Of a stretch of DNA of 64,000 bases, positions 52,401-63,300 are shown piece by piece. Every line of letters starts with the position of its first letter. Position 1 is the stretch's first letter. A program made the translations under genes and the position numbers. The notes beneath the pieces were generated by a model. The model was not told where the DNA came from, made no database searches, and saw only the letters and a program-made list of their open reading frames with translations. This DNA is from Apus apus (lineage: Eukaryota > Chordata > Aves > Apodiformes > Apodidae): positions 4,278,001 through 4,342,000 of the forward strand of contig NC_067301.1 in the NCBI RefSeq assembly GCF_020740795.1, written 5' to 3'.

Positions 52401-54881
52401 CTGAGGGGAGAAGAGCAGGCAATTTGGTTTATGTGTTGCTTGACTGACAAGCCTGGAGATTTTCTTGGGAAATCCATGGAGTTAAACTGCTGATAAGATA
52501 CCAAGAGACTTTGTGTAGATGGCACTAAAGGTTAGCAGATGAAGCCAATTTTCTGGTGGCCTAGCTACTGCAAATGCTCTTCAGTCTTTCTGTTTGCATC
52601 TTTCTCCATGTTTGGAACCTTGAGTCTGGCTGAGTCAAATTTTGGCACTGAAAGTTTTGGATTCTGGGCCTTTGTTGGAAGCTGTGAGATTTGACTCCTG
52701 GTCTACATGTGTTCTGCCTAGTGTGTTCCTGGGAAAAATCAAAGATGCTTTTGATCGAAACCCTGAGCTCCAGAATTTGCTGTTGGATGATTTCTTTAAG
52801 ACAGCTGTTGAAAACTGCCAGGTGAGTTTCCAAAACCAGAAGAGCATAAACACAATAGTTCACAGTTCTTCAGCTTCTTTCCCAGGAGATACTTTCACCA
52901 GTATATTTAGGCTGACAAATAAACAACATCCTTGAAACATAGCTATACAGCATCCTTTATCCCAAAGATCTCTGAACAGTCCTCAAGCTCTTTGGGACTG
53001 TGCATGTGTATGGGTGTAGGAATTCATCCTCTATGGCTTCAAGGTACTGTTCTTTACTGGAACATACCTTACAGGATCAGGACAGAAATAAATCACACAG
53101 CTGGAGCTGGTTGATATTCAACAAGGACGTTACTGTGATGAGGTGGGCTATACTGAGGTCCCAACTAGAATTTTTCCAGACACCTGCGCTAGTGGCCTGT
53201 CCTTGAAAAAATGCCCACAAATGCCTCTTGCCTCTTGATTCATTCAGGAAGTTGGAGAATGTTAGTTATAAATGAAGAAAAAAAGGGGAATCTAGCAATT
53301 CAGAACCACAGTGTCAGGAAGAACTGTCTACACTGTGTGAACATTCTTACCAGTGCCCTGCACCTTGTGCCTGCTGTGCTCTTGGATTTCAGCTGTACAG
53401 GGTGTCAAGCTCTGCTCTATGATCATTGTTTGCAGTAGCACCAAAATAACAGTGTTCCAGACCCACTGTTCATTAGACCTGGGTCTGTGCAAACAATGTC
53501 CTAATTTGGATGGAGTCAACAGGCAGAACTAAAACCAGATGATCTGATCAACAAAGAAGTAATATATTATCATTAATAGTTCTTTTAACTGATGCTGAAT
53601 ATTCCAGGCAGGTTACTAAACCAGATATACAGTTGAAATGAGGATTATGCACATGCATCTCTGAAGTATTGTGCTGACCTCTGCTGTTCTGGGGTGGGCT
53701 TTGTACTGTGCTTGAGAGGTCCTGAAAATGCCTCAGTGTTTGCTGTGTGAGTTCCCTACTCTATTCATGCTTTTGGGATGCACTGATGCTGATTCTGTGA
53801 AAGAGCAGCATCTTTGCTGGAGGCTGTGGAAAGTTTATGTCTGCACTTTTATTGTCCTGTTTGTTAAATCTTATCTTACTTGTCATTATTTCGGATCAAT
53901 CTTGTGTATGTAACATGAGGAATCTACTGCTGCATTGTCACTAGATTTCATACAATGTGAAACAGCACATGCTGTTATGCTAGAATAGTTCATATGCCTG
54001 AATGTACCTCTGAGCAAGCACTGATTAGTTTTTCTGTTTTGTTGGGTTTTTTCTCTTTTCCCCTCTCCCAGGACTCCTGGCGACGTGTGATCAGTACTGG
54101 AGTGCAGATTGGTATCCCTATGCCCTGCTTCACTACAGCACTTTCTTTTTATGATGGATACAGGCATAAAGTATTACCAGCAAACCTGATTCAGGTAGGT
54201 GCCTGAAATAGCAGATCTTATGGCTACTGCAATGTTATTATTGAAATACTGGTCGAAAGGCCATGATGGCAATATGTCCTCATCACTCCAACAGTGCAAA
54301 GATAAAGGCATGGATTGCCTAATGTCATTCTTGTAAATCTGAAATTCATGACAACAAAACACTGTGAGATGTCTGGATAAAGAACACCAGAGGTATGGGT
54401 ATGGCAGTGCCCAGCATTTGTTGGTGTTCATCTGTGAACCAAGGGTAATATATTTGAATCAAAATGCTTTGTAAAGGTGTATCTTTGAACCTTCAGGTGT
54501 ATGTGAGTGCTTGTTTTTTAGGTTGGTATCTATCAGAAATAATATACTTGTTTTTCTACAGAACCTTAATTACTAGATACTAATAAATGTGTCATGGCAG
54601 TGATTTTGCTAATAATGAGAAAATAACATTCAATGTTATAATAGTAGAGTTGGATCTTATTTCTCTAGTATTCCTATAGTGAGGTTTAAGTAGGTGCAAC
54701 TTGTGGTACTCCTGTGACTGTGATATTCATGTGTCTTTTTGTATGTGTGTTCTTGTCCTAGGCCCAGCGCGATTACTTTGGGGCCCACACGTATGAGTTG
54801 TTATCCAAGCCAGGTGTATTTATCCATACTAACTGGACAGGCCATGGAGGAAATGTCTCCTCTTCTGCCTACAATGTCTAA
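43020..54881 (+). CDS. PGD: 6-phosphogluconate dehydrogenase, decarboxylating, 13 exons
   Basis: PGD oxidatively decarboxylates 6-phosphogluconate to ribulose 5-phosphate, making NADPH in the cytosolic pentose phosphate pathway. Coding exons: 43020-43027, 44057-44132, 44562-44741, 44878-44943, 46090-46208, 47512-47581, 47931-48065, 48778-48967, 51605-51735, 52238-52371, 52722-52821, 54072-54194, 54762-54881. They total 1,452 nt and 483 residues, equal to human PGD. Visible are the Rossmann motif G10-L-A-V-M-G15, the NADP-binding N33-R-T35, the catalytic K184 and E191 in [12 protein letters not shown], and the family signature at 254-266 ([13 protein letters not shown]). The start ATG lies in a GCCGCCATGG Kozak context and gives M-A-E-A-D-I-A-L. 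An upstream in-frame ATG at 42933 falls in the CCAAT box and is probably untranscribed. The C-terminus reads S-S-S-A-Y-N-V. The gene looks intact. Confidence 0.97.
43028..44056 (+). other. PGD intron 1
   Basis: The CpG-rich first ~350 bases belong to the promoter island. The rest is ordinary intron with an A run near 43,620. Long GC-driven ORFs across the first part are not coding. Confidence 0.7.
44944..47511 (+). other. PGD introns 4 and 5
   Basis: These flank the exon at 46090-46208. An A/C-rich tract lies at 45385-45433 and an A/T-rich tract at about 46504-46550. No further gene is seen. Confidence 0.6.
48968..51604 (+). other. PGD intron 8, largest PGD intron
   Basis: It contains the T/G-rich low-complexity block at 50562-50722. 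Otherwise it is AT-rich intron without a recognised exon or mobile element. Confidence 0.6.
50562..50722 (+). repeat. T/G-rich low-complexity block, about 160 bp
   Basis: This is a run of TTTG, TTTGG and GTGGGG units with poly-T and one C8 tract (cccccccc). It is the reverse-complement composition of the A/C-rich tracts elsewhere in the window. It would be hard to assemble and map. Confidence 0.85.
52822..54071 (+). other. PGD intron 11, 1.25 kb
   Basis: I see nothing beyond the splice sites. Confidence 0.6.
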
Positions 54882-55070
54882 TGGAAATATTTCCTCTTGA
54901 AGCCAAGATACTGTAGATCTCACATTTCTTCTAGAATACCACTTTTTACTGTACTGTGCTAGAACTCGTGTTTGGACACTTTTGTAATAACTTGTGGGTA
55001 TATTTCATATATATATATATATCAATAGATATATAAAAAAGCTAAATAAACTTGCTTATAAATGCATTGA
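54882..55070 (+). other. PGD: PGD 3' UTR
   Basis: This is a short UTR of under 200 nt. It carries an (AT)n run at 55007-55022 and ends just past the AATAAA at 55045. Confidence 0.85.
55045..55050 (+). terminator. PGD: Polyadenylation signal, PGD
   Basis: AATAAA is followed at about 20 nt by a GT-rich stretch (gaggtgttttctttcc), a typical cleavage context. Confidence 0.85.
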
Positions 55071-56050
55071 GGTGTTTTCTTTCCACTGCTGCTGGCCAAA
55101 ATGTCTTTGTGCAGTATTTCATAGACTAAACTTTAAAATAATATTTTCATTGTCTTATAGTGCATAAACTCATAGGGATCAAGATAGAGATGACTGCATT
55201 TCAATAACTGCTAAAGTGGAGAGTGGCAGACAGCACAGTAATGCTACACAAGATTCCAGGGAGGTAAAGGCCTTTTTTTGATTGTCATTGTTTCTTCATA
55301 AAAGGCAGTAACTTGGTTCTTAAGATTAATTCCTGGGTGTTCCCCTGCACACACACTTCCACCCCGTGAGCTCTTTGTTTTCTATGAAAGGGTGGGATAA
55401 ATCGTGGTGAAAGTTGAATGCAAGTGTGAAGATTGATATTCCTGTCACCAAGCCATTCTCCCTTCAGCTGTTGTTCCCGGTTTAAGCTCTGGCATGAGCT
55501 GTTAGCTTAGCTGTGTGGTTGCACTCTTTTCCCCAAATCCCCCTGCTTTTTGGCCTCCTGCTCCCACGGGGCAATTAAAAATACCTGCAAAGCAGGTAGC
55601 ATGCAAAGTCAGCTCTATTTGATATCCTCTTCCTGCAACCTCACTGCCAGTCTTCTTCAGGGCTTTTCTTGTCAGACCTATTTAGTGTTAATTTTTTTAT
55701 ATTAATTTTTTGCTCCAGTTATTTCTGTGAAGGCAGCTGCTTAGTTACACATTGGTATAATTAGCAAAAGATTACTTTCAGCTGAAAGCAACTTTTCCTG
55801 CAAATTATGTTGTAATATTTAGGAATCCCATGATTAAAAAAGTATGACAAATTGCAGGCAATAGGGGTAGCTGGAAGGTTGTGAAGATTGGTCAGTTTGA
55901 TCCAGCACCTGGGGGTTGGGTTCTCCAGCAGCAGCACCGATGAGGAAGGAGCAGTTTTGCAGTTGATCGTGCGGGCAGGCGCCGTGTTTGGGGCAAAAAA
56001 GGACACTTCCAGTGATGAGTAGGATACGGGTGCTGAGCCAATACCTGCTT
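55070..56050. other. Intergenic, PGD to CENPS
   Basis: No gene is recognised. The sequence is AT-rich and becomes CpG-rich from about 55,960. A CCAAT at 56038-56042 lies some 375 bp before the CENPS start. Confidence 0.6.
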
Positions 56051-56620
56051 TCTCAGGTTCTGCGGTGCTGAAGGTGCCAGCCGCGGGGGCAGGGTCAGCA
56101 GCGTGTGCCGCGGGGGCTGTCACGGGGCTCGTTCTGCAGCAGCCGGACGCGTCGGGATGCGGGAGGGGAGGGACCTGCCGCAGCCCGGCACCTCTCGCTC
56201 CTGCCGCGCACACGCGCCTTGGCTGCCGCTCGCGGGCCGAGCATCGCGGCCCGGAGGGGCCCCTCACCGCGCTGGGAGGTGCTGGCACCGGCGGGCGCTC
56301 TCATCCCCGCCGACCCCTGGACGGTGCCCCGGGGAACGCGGGGGCGGCGGCTCCGCGGCGGGATGCGGGGGCTGCGCGGGCTGCGCGGGATGCGCGGGCG
56401 GGGCTGCGCGGGCAAGATGGCGGCGGGCGGGCAGGGCGAGGAGCGGCGGCTGCTCGTCCAGGTACCGGCTGCGTGAGGGGCGCGGTGCTGGCGGGTCCCG
56501 GCGGGTCCGCGCTCACTCACGTGGCGTCCTTTAAAATAACCTGGGTGATGTGGGCAAGGGCCGGGCTCTCGGGCCGCAGGGCAGTGACCTGTGGCCGCCT
56601 TGGCTCCCCGCAGAGGCTGA
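56050..56620. promoter_or_regulatory. CENPS: CENPS CpG-island promoter with YY1-type start motif
   Basis: The region is GC/CpG-rich, with tandem gctgcgcggg units at about 56371-56411. CAAGATGGCGGC at 56413-56424 is an exact YY1 core-promoter match that includes the start codon. No TATA box is seen. Such an island may also fire divergently, but no minus-strand gene is evident upstream. Confidence 0.7.
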
Positions 56621-58828
56621 AGGCCGCGGCGCACTACGCGGTTGGCGGCCTGTGTCAGGAAGTGGCAGAAGACAAAGACGTGCAGCTCAGCAAACAAACC
56701 ATCGCGGCCATCTCCGAGATCACCTTCAGGCAGTGCGGTACAGCAGTTTGCTTAGTGTCTGTTCAAGAGAAATTGCTGGGGAGACGGTGCTTTAAAAAAA
56801 AAAAATAAATGGCCCTGGAGTGAGGTGGCACCGCTGCGTTGTTTTTAAGAGTACAAGGAATAGTGGTTTTGTTTTTCAGGCCTGGAAAAAGCACTTAAAT
56901 GTATGTGGAAGTATTGTGTGGCCCACCTGCCCGTGCCACAGGGTGGCACGTAGCAACAAGGGATGGGGGCTTCTCATCACTAACTTGGATCATTCACACC
57001 TTTGTAACAGCTAGAACTGTATTATCTCCCTCTTAGCATTTTAAAATATGTGGTATCTTTGTGTTTTCTCCAGAGACCTTTGCAAAAGACCTTGAAATGT
57101 TTGCAAGGTAGGTACTGGAGCACTTGGTTGTTACAAAGGTTTGGGGATTTTTTTGTGTTCAGTTCCAATAACTAGGTAAGTTTTAAAATATGTTGTGTAA
57201 TTCAAGTTTTAAAAGGTTTTATTGGCTGATTAATTAGTAGCTGTGAATTAGGAAATAAGATATTCCCTTGTAGGTTCTTCCTGATCTTAGAAGTTTGTTG
57301 ATGTGGTACAAGTGATTGTTGAGATTAATGATTGTGTATAATGGTCCAGTGAGTTGATACGTGGTGGCAGTGAATGGTTTGGGAGTGACAGATACTTGCT
57401 GGTGTGCTTGTGTTTCAGCTGGTTGCTCCACGGTCAGGGAACGTTTTAAGGGATCAAAACTTAACCCATTTATCTACTGGCAAGTGAAGAGGGAACAGAA
57501 CAGTGTTCTGTTTGCTAAATTCTACTGGTTTTACACAGGAAGTGTGGGAATTTCGATGTACAAACTTGTAAAAGAAGTTTTTATGTGTTACAGTTGGCAT
57601 GTTTGGTTTGCTGGGTCCCTGTTAAGCTCTGTCAGTGGTTGAATGAGATGCTGTATGGCCTCTTACAATCAATGCTGGCAAACACATTAAGGAGTATTTT
57701 TTAACTTTATGCAGGCATGCAAAACGAAGCACAGTCACTACAGAAGATGTGAAACTTTTGGCTAGAAGGAGCAATTCTTTGGTGAGATTCACTGTCTTTT
57801 CTGTCTCACAGCATTCTTTAACCATTTGGTTTGTTCCTAAGAAGGCTATAGATGATGAAACAACTGTTGCTGAAGTAATTTCACTGGCTTATTGATGATG
57901 AATGGGCACAATCCAGTAATTTTTAAATTTTCATCTTATTTTGCTTCATGACACTATGCCTGTTGGGGGGAACAGATCAGATTGCAATTCAAGCAGCAAT
58001 ATTCTGGTTGCAACAGGACTGCTGAGGTTCCAAGTACAAAAGTTCAATAAACAGACATTATAGCATTGTCAATCTTGGAAGTAAATAACTGTTTTTTCCT
58101 GTTGTCGTGTTCCTTTTTTTTAGCTTAAGGTCAGGAACAGCTTTGAGTCCACCTTGTGGTACAGTCTCCTGACATTAATGTAGGGATGATTCACATGATT
58201 GTAATCTGTCTTGTGCTCTCTTCTGTATGATGGTCAGTGGACTTAAATTCACTAGTGTGCTAAGACACATCTGTAACTGCTTCCATAGGGAAGAATATTA
58301 ACTTTATGTGAGGGGCTATTTTCCTTCCATCTACGATCTGAAATATGCAACATGAACTTGCCTGAGAATGCTGGATCTGGGTTTTGTGTTTGTATCAGAT
58401 TGTATCTTGGCAAACTACAACTCTGAGTAACTGCTGATGTTGCTGTCTTGGTTCTAGAGATGGTTTTATAAATCCTAGTTTTGCCAGGGCATTTCGGTAT
58501 CTGAGGATATCCAGCTCAGACTCAAGGCTTCATGCAGGAATTAAAACTTTGTCAGCCTTTTTGGAGTGTCTGTCATCTTTTTGTAGTAAGACTGTGCCCC
58601 ATTCATTTCTCTTAAACATTTCTCATGAATAAATGAAGTTCCTGAGGAGCTGACTAATTAATTTATTTTTCCCAGCTCAAGTATATCACCCAGAAGAGTG
58701 ATGAGATTGTATCGAGTAACATGGAGCAAAAGGAGAGGAAGAAAAAGAAGCCAAGTGCAGCTAAGAGAGGTAGAACTGGGGAACAAGAAGCAGATGTGAC
58801 TGAAAGTGAAGATTCCAACATGGCATGA
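56417..58828 (+). CDS. CENPS: Centromere protein S (MHF1), 5 exons
   Basis: CENP-S is a histone-fold protein. It pairs with CENP-X, joins the CENP-T-W-S-X complex at kinetochores and, as MHF1, helps FANCM on stalled forks. Coding exons: 56417-56461, 56614-56737, 57074-57107, 57715-57781, 58676-58828. They total 423 nt and 140 residues; the human protein has 138. The histone fold runs from about residue 16 to 95, with L-S-K-Q-T-I-A-A-I-S-E-I-T-F-R-Q-C, D-L-E-M-F-A-R-H-A-K-R-S-T-V and E-D-V-K-L-L-A-R-R-S-N-S-L-L-K-Y-I. A lysine-rich then acidic tail follows and ends E-D-S-N-M-A. The start was chosen for length and Kozak context. The frame is open upstream with in-frame ATGs at 56363 and 56390, so an N-terminal extension is possible if transcription starts earlier. 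Confidence 0.95.
57782..58675 (+). other. CENPS intron 4
   Basis: Roughly 0.9 kb without recognised features beyond the splice sites. Confidence 0.6.
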
Positions 58829-59090
58829 TTTAACTTTCAAGTAGTGTCTGGTTGTTTTCTCTTCTTACCAACCCAGGTTAGCCTAGTAAAGGTCCCTCCT
58901 GCAGGTTAGCAACAGTAATGAAGCTTTAGGTTTTAGATGAGCATCATTAGTTGGATTTTTTTGTTCCAAAAATGAAAGGTTTCTTAGAGTTCAGTACAGC
59001 TTACTGCTAAAATGCCTTAATTCCTCATAAAAAGATATCTGTTACTCAAAAGAAAATACTTTAAATAAAGAGTTTAAAGCAGAATATGCT
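58829..59090 (+). other. CENPS: CENPS 3' UTR
   Basis: This is a short UTR ending after the AATAAA at 59064. I find no cortistatin-like reading here; in mammals CORT lies directly downstream. Confidence 0.75.
59064..59069 (+). terminator. CENPS: Polyadenylation signal, CENPS
   Basis: AATAAA lies about 235 nt after the CENPS stop. It is the first strong signal on this strand. Confidence 0.75.
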
Positions 59091-59650
59091 CACTGACCAC
59101 AATACCTCAGCATGTGCAACTCCCTCCACGCTGCTTAGTTTCTCCAGCAACTGTTTGACTTCATTCTTGCTTCCATTTTTTTATAGTTTTGCTTAGGTAT
59201 TTTAAATACTTTATTTTTGTTCATTTAATAGCTTCTAAGTGTCAGAGCAGTAACCTGGCTCCCGAGTGGTGCTCAGAAACGTGTCGCTGTTGCCCTCTGC
59301 TGGAACCATAGAGACTGAACAGATGTTGATTGAAAAGAGACAGGTTTAAAGAGAGGAGGTATAGCCAAGAGAAATGAGAAGGCTGCTTAAGCCACTTGTG
59401 GGAAAACTTTATGTATCAGGCATATGCTTGCCCAGGATAGTTTAAAAAATGCATCAAGCGATGCATTTTTTGCTCAGTCCTCACAAGGATAGTGTCAGGT
59501 GAGAGTGTCACCAGTATGAACATGCATTCTACCCAAATACTTTGGACAGGTTAAATAGAGAGGACTTCTGTATTTAATTTGTTCTTCGTCTCTCCTTAAG
59601 GAAGAGATACTGTACTTAGCACATTATTAAATCATGGCAGCATCAAAACT
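59090..59650. other. Intergenic between convergent CENPS and DFFA
   Basis: About 560 bp with no recognised gene. In mammals the cortistatin gene occupies this position. A short inverted repeat, aaaaaatgcatcaagcgatgcatttttt (59444-59471, loop caagc), could form a hairpin. Confidence 0.6.
59444..59471. repeat. Perfect short inverted repeat between gene ends
   Basis: The arm aaaaaatgcat faces atgcatttttt around a small loop. It lies between the convergent 3' ends of CENPS and DFFA and has a terminator-like shape. Vertebrate polymerase II does not depend on such hairpins, so any role is speculative. Confidence 0.6.
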
Positions 59651-60383
59651 AGTCCAACAAGTAAAAAGATTTTAATGATATTAGAAAAAAAGACTTTAAC
59701 AAATTCAAAATAAGCCAGTTAATAAAAAAGCATCATGATACTACACCAATGATTAGGAGAGCAAAAAAGACAGGGCAGATACAAGTCTTCTGCTCCACAG
59801 CCTTACAAAGCAAATATTTCCACCTTTGCTGTGTTTTACAAGTTGGTCCAAGAAGCAGAAAAAGCACAGAAATTAAAGGCCTTTAATTTAACCAGTGAAA
59901 TTAGCATGATAATTCAATTCCTAGATCCCAGGCTGGTGCTTAAAGCCAGGCAGCAGCTGCCTGATGCCTCTGTCCTGCTCACTAACTGTCCCTCAAAGCG
60001 CCTTCCAGAGGTCTTCCATCCTTCACAGTGAAAATGGTGGGAGGACAAAGCAAGCAAACTGCCTGGGGCTTCAGCAGCCAGATCCATCATTATCACATGG
60101 AAGCTTCTGGCTCCCAACCAGGTATTCAAAGCTGAACCCCTACATGCTGTGTTTAGCAATACCATTGTTCTAGTAGTCTGCAAAAGTCAAAACCCCTTTG
60201 GTTACACATAATTTGAATCATCACAGGAGTTTAAGCTTTGGGACAATGTCCAGATTTTAGTTCTCTAAAGCCCAACCACAGCATGACCAGCAAACTATGG
60301 CTCCCAGGATGTATCTTTGCTTGGATTGATTCTAATGCAAAAAACCCCCACACAAACACAAACCTGCAGGCAGCACTGCAGTC
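59650..60383 (-). other. DFFA: DFFA 3' UTR
   Basis: Non-coding sequence runs from the DFFA stop (TAA at 60384-60386) to a probable signal at 59671-59676. It includes an A/C-rich tract at 60338-60363. No plus-strand AATAAA indicates another gene. Confidence 0.6.
59671..59676 (-). terminator. DFFA: Probable DFFA polyadenylation signal (ATTAAA)
   Basis: TTTAAT on the plus strand reads ATTAAA on the minus strand, the commonest variant hexamer. Another ATTAAA lies nearer the stop, at about 59881. No AATAAA is seen in the expected range. Confidence 0.45.
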
Positions 60384-63300
60384 TTATTTTTTGCGTTTTG
60401 AACTAGGCCAGTCTCCCCAGGGGAGTGTTTTCTTGCCCTTGGACATGCTCCTTAGGGAATGCAAAGTCTGCACTTGTTGTAGACGCTTGGAGAGCTCCTG
60501 ATCACAGGCTTGCTGCAGAGCTTCAGCTTTCTGCTTGTCCCATCTTAGAGCTGAGGCCAGGACTTGTGTGTCTTCTTTCAAGACCAGCTGTAGCAAGACA
60601 GAAAGACAGATTTCTAAAAGTCTTTTTGGTGCTGGCAATTTGGTACTGAAGGTGTTCCCAGCTTCATCATCTATCCCATGGGCTAGTGGATTTTCAATAC
60701 TCTACCAACACTTAGTTTGAAGCTATATCCAGCTGTGCAAAGGAACAGAAAGCAGTTAGTTTCTACAGCAGAGAAAAGGAAGAGGAGCAAGTTCATAGCA
60801 TTAGAAAAAAAGCAACTTTCTAATGGTTAAAGTTTACCTAGACCTTCCTTTCCAAGCTGTGGGTTTACTTACACTGTTTTCCAAGATAAGGAGGCTTTTA
60901 TTTAGATTTGGGATGTATAAAGTAAGTATAGCTAGGTACATCTGCATACAAAAAAACCTTACTGGTAAGACAGCTGAGGCACTGGCTGACTCTGACTTGG
61001 CAGAGATCAAAACCAAAATTATTTTGTGGGTTTTCAGAGGACAGACTTGAACTAGTGTCAGCTGGCTATTATAGAGGAGCTCCAAGCAGGGGGTAGTGTT
61101 ACTGAGGAAGAGAAACAGATTAAATCTCACCACTTTGAGGCTGAGATACATTGACATTAGAGCCTCCAGAAGCAAGGACAGCTCCCTCTGTAACCACTTT
61201 GTCCAAAGAGAGAGATTTGCCAGAATATAGGTATGTCATTCTCACCCACCTCTAGATCTTGACTGTCCAAGCAGAGCTCTGGAGCAGGCTTCTCTTTCAG
61301 AGCAGCAAGGATCTGGTCACTGAGCACCGTTTTGGCTGAAGTGCTTGTACTGCTGGTTCCTGTGTCAACCACATCCATCTCCTTTCTTGGTACAGCCTCG
61401 GATTCTGGAAAGTAGCAGAATTGTTACAAGCCAGGGACAAACACAGGACAGGAAAAATGGCCTGGACTGCTTGGATGGTTTTCAGATTAATAAAATAGGC
61501 ATTCTATCTAGGTGCATCCTCTAACTTAAGAAATCCATACTGTTAAAGATGACTGTGATTTAAGCTTTTCCCCCAGTATTCTTTAAGGCCTTGTGAGAAA
61601 CTTGATGCAGCACTGAGGGGACTCCTGGTTTCACCCAGACAGAGAATTCTTACAGTACCAGCTATTACACCCACCACATTAACAGCTGCTCAGCTCTTTC
61701 ACTCTGCCTTATTCCATTCAACTATTTCAGGCATCTCTGAAAAACTCCTTCACCAGCCTCCTAATGCTCCCTACCTGCTACTTTGCTTAAGATACTGTCT
61801 TCATTTTTCAAGGCCTGTAGGTAGAGCTCCAGGAGCTGTCTTGACTGCCGTTCTTCTTCTCGTCTGTCCAGCACCTGCTGCAGGGTGTCCTGCAATACTT
61901 GGACTTTGGTTTGACTTTGGGCAAGTTCTTCTGCCAGGTCTGAACATGGTACATCAGTTAGCACCTTAAAACAATGAGAATGCTCCTGTTACCTGGGCTG
62001 GTTCAGTAACTCACTCCATTACACAGATGACAGTACAAACAGCACAAGCCTCCTGCATGACAGAACCTCCACCTTCATGAAACCCAACATGTTTCACAAG
62101 GTTTCTTGTCACAGCAAGTCAGCTCAGCTATGAGAGGCTGTAAGTGGCACTCCACCAGCCAGCATTCTTTACCAGAAGCCAAAAGACATTCAGGAAGGTG
62201 TGGAATCATATGTATATTTTTAATCCTGACAGCTCCTGGCAGTCCCTCTGAAGAGCCCACAGGAATACAAACAGGAAAGCAAAGAGCCTGGCCTTGGGAA
62301 GCTGCATGTTGCAGGAAGACAAGAGGTGGCATCTTTCACCACATCCAAGGTGTTAAGCAGTCAGGTACTCCAATTAATCTGCTCTGGAAACTGACAGCAG
62401 TTCTTGGGAGACCTCTGGAGCAGATGGATTTGGTGTGCTCCTCAGCCTTCCCTTTTGACACATTATACAGGTGTCTGGTTTTAAGGAAGGAGCCCACCTC
62501 AGTTACCATTTGGTCAAACCTTGACTTTTTGCCTTCCTGCTGCCAGAATCGGAAAGCCATGCTGTGAGGGACAATCAGTTTTTAGGAGCATCCTCCCCAG
62601 ACACTTGTGTTTCCCCTCAAGAAATTTGACTCTAGCACCAAAGAGCAGCAGCTGAATGAAGCTTGAGATCTTGTTCACTTATTCTGTTCTCTGCCATCTA
62701 CTGAGATACATGGATTATGGGCAGGAATTAGAGGTTTCCCCACTGTACCTGGAGGTCCTCTTCAGACATCAGGATGATATTGGACAGGTCCTCCTTCAGT
62801 TGCCTGGCCAGCTGCTTCCACTTCTCTGCAGCACTGTCCACTTCATCTGCAGACTCCGAGGGCCAGGCTGTTCCACTGTCTGACACAAGAGTCATTTGTT
62901 TCATGGGTCATTCCTGATCCACCTGAGACAGTTTAACTTCAGCAGGTGTATTCCAAGCACCCCTCCCCTTCCATGCTCCCTCATCCTCAGAGTACCTAAG
63001 CTTCTGCTGGACCATTTCTCATTCTTGGCCAGCGCCACAAACTTGGTGTTAGGTGGCAGACACAAGAAGTAATCTTCATCATCCACGATGGTGCCATCTT
63101 CTGCCAGAACTAAGGTGATGGGCTCCTTGGCTTTGTCAATAGCCAGAATGCCATAAGCTGCAGAACAGAAAAAATAATGAAATAATAAAAGCGACACATG
63201 CTTTGCCCTTTGATTACACCCAGCACAAGAGACAAGCAGCTTCTAGTGATTCAGGCTAGTGACCAGGGCCTGTCCCTCCCAGCCCGTTCTTAGCACATAC

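Noticed and set aside
55761-56808. Long ORFs on both strands around the CENPS island (up to 247 codons)
   Set aside because: They are GC-driven openness over the promoter and exons 1-2 of CENPS in wrong frames. No family is recognised and no independent splice or start evidence exists.
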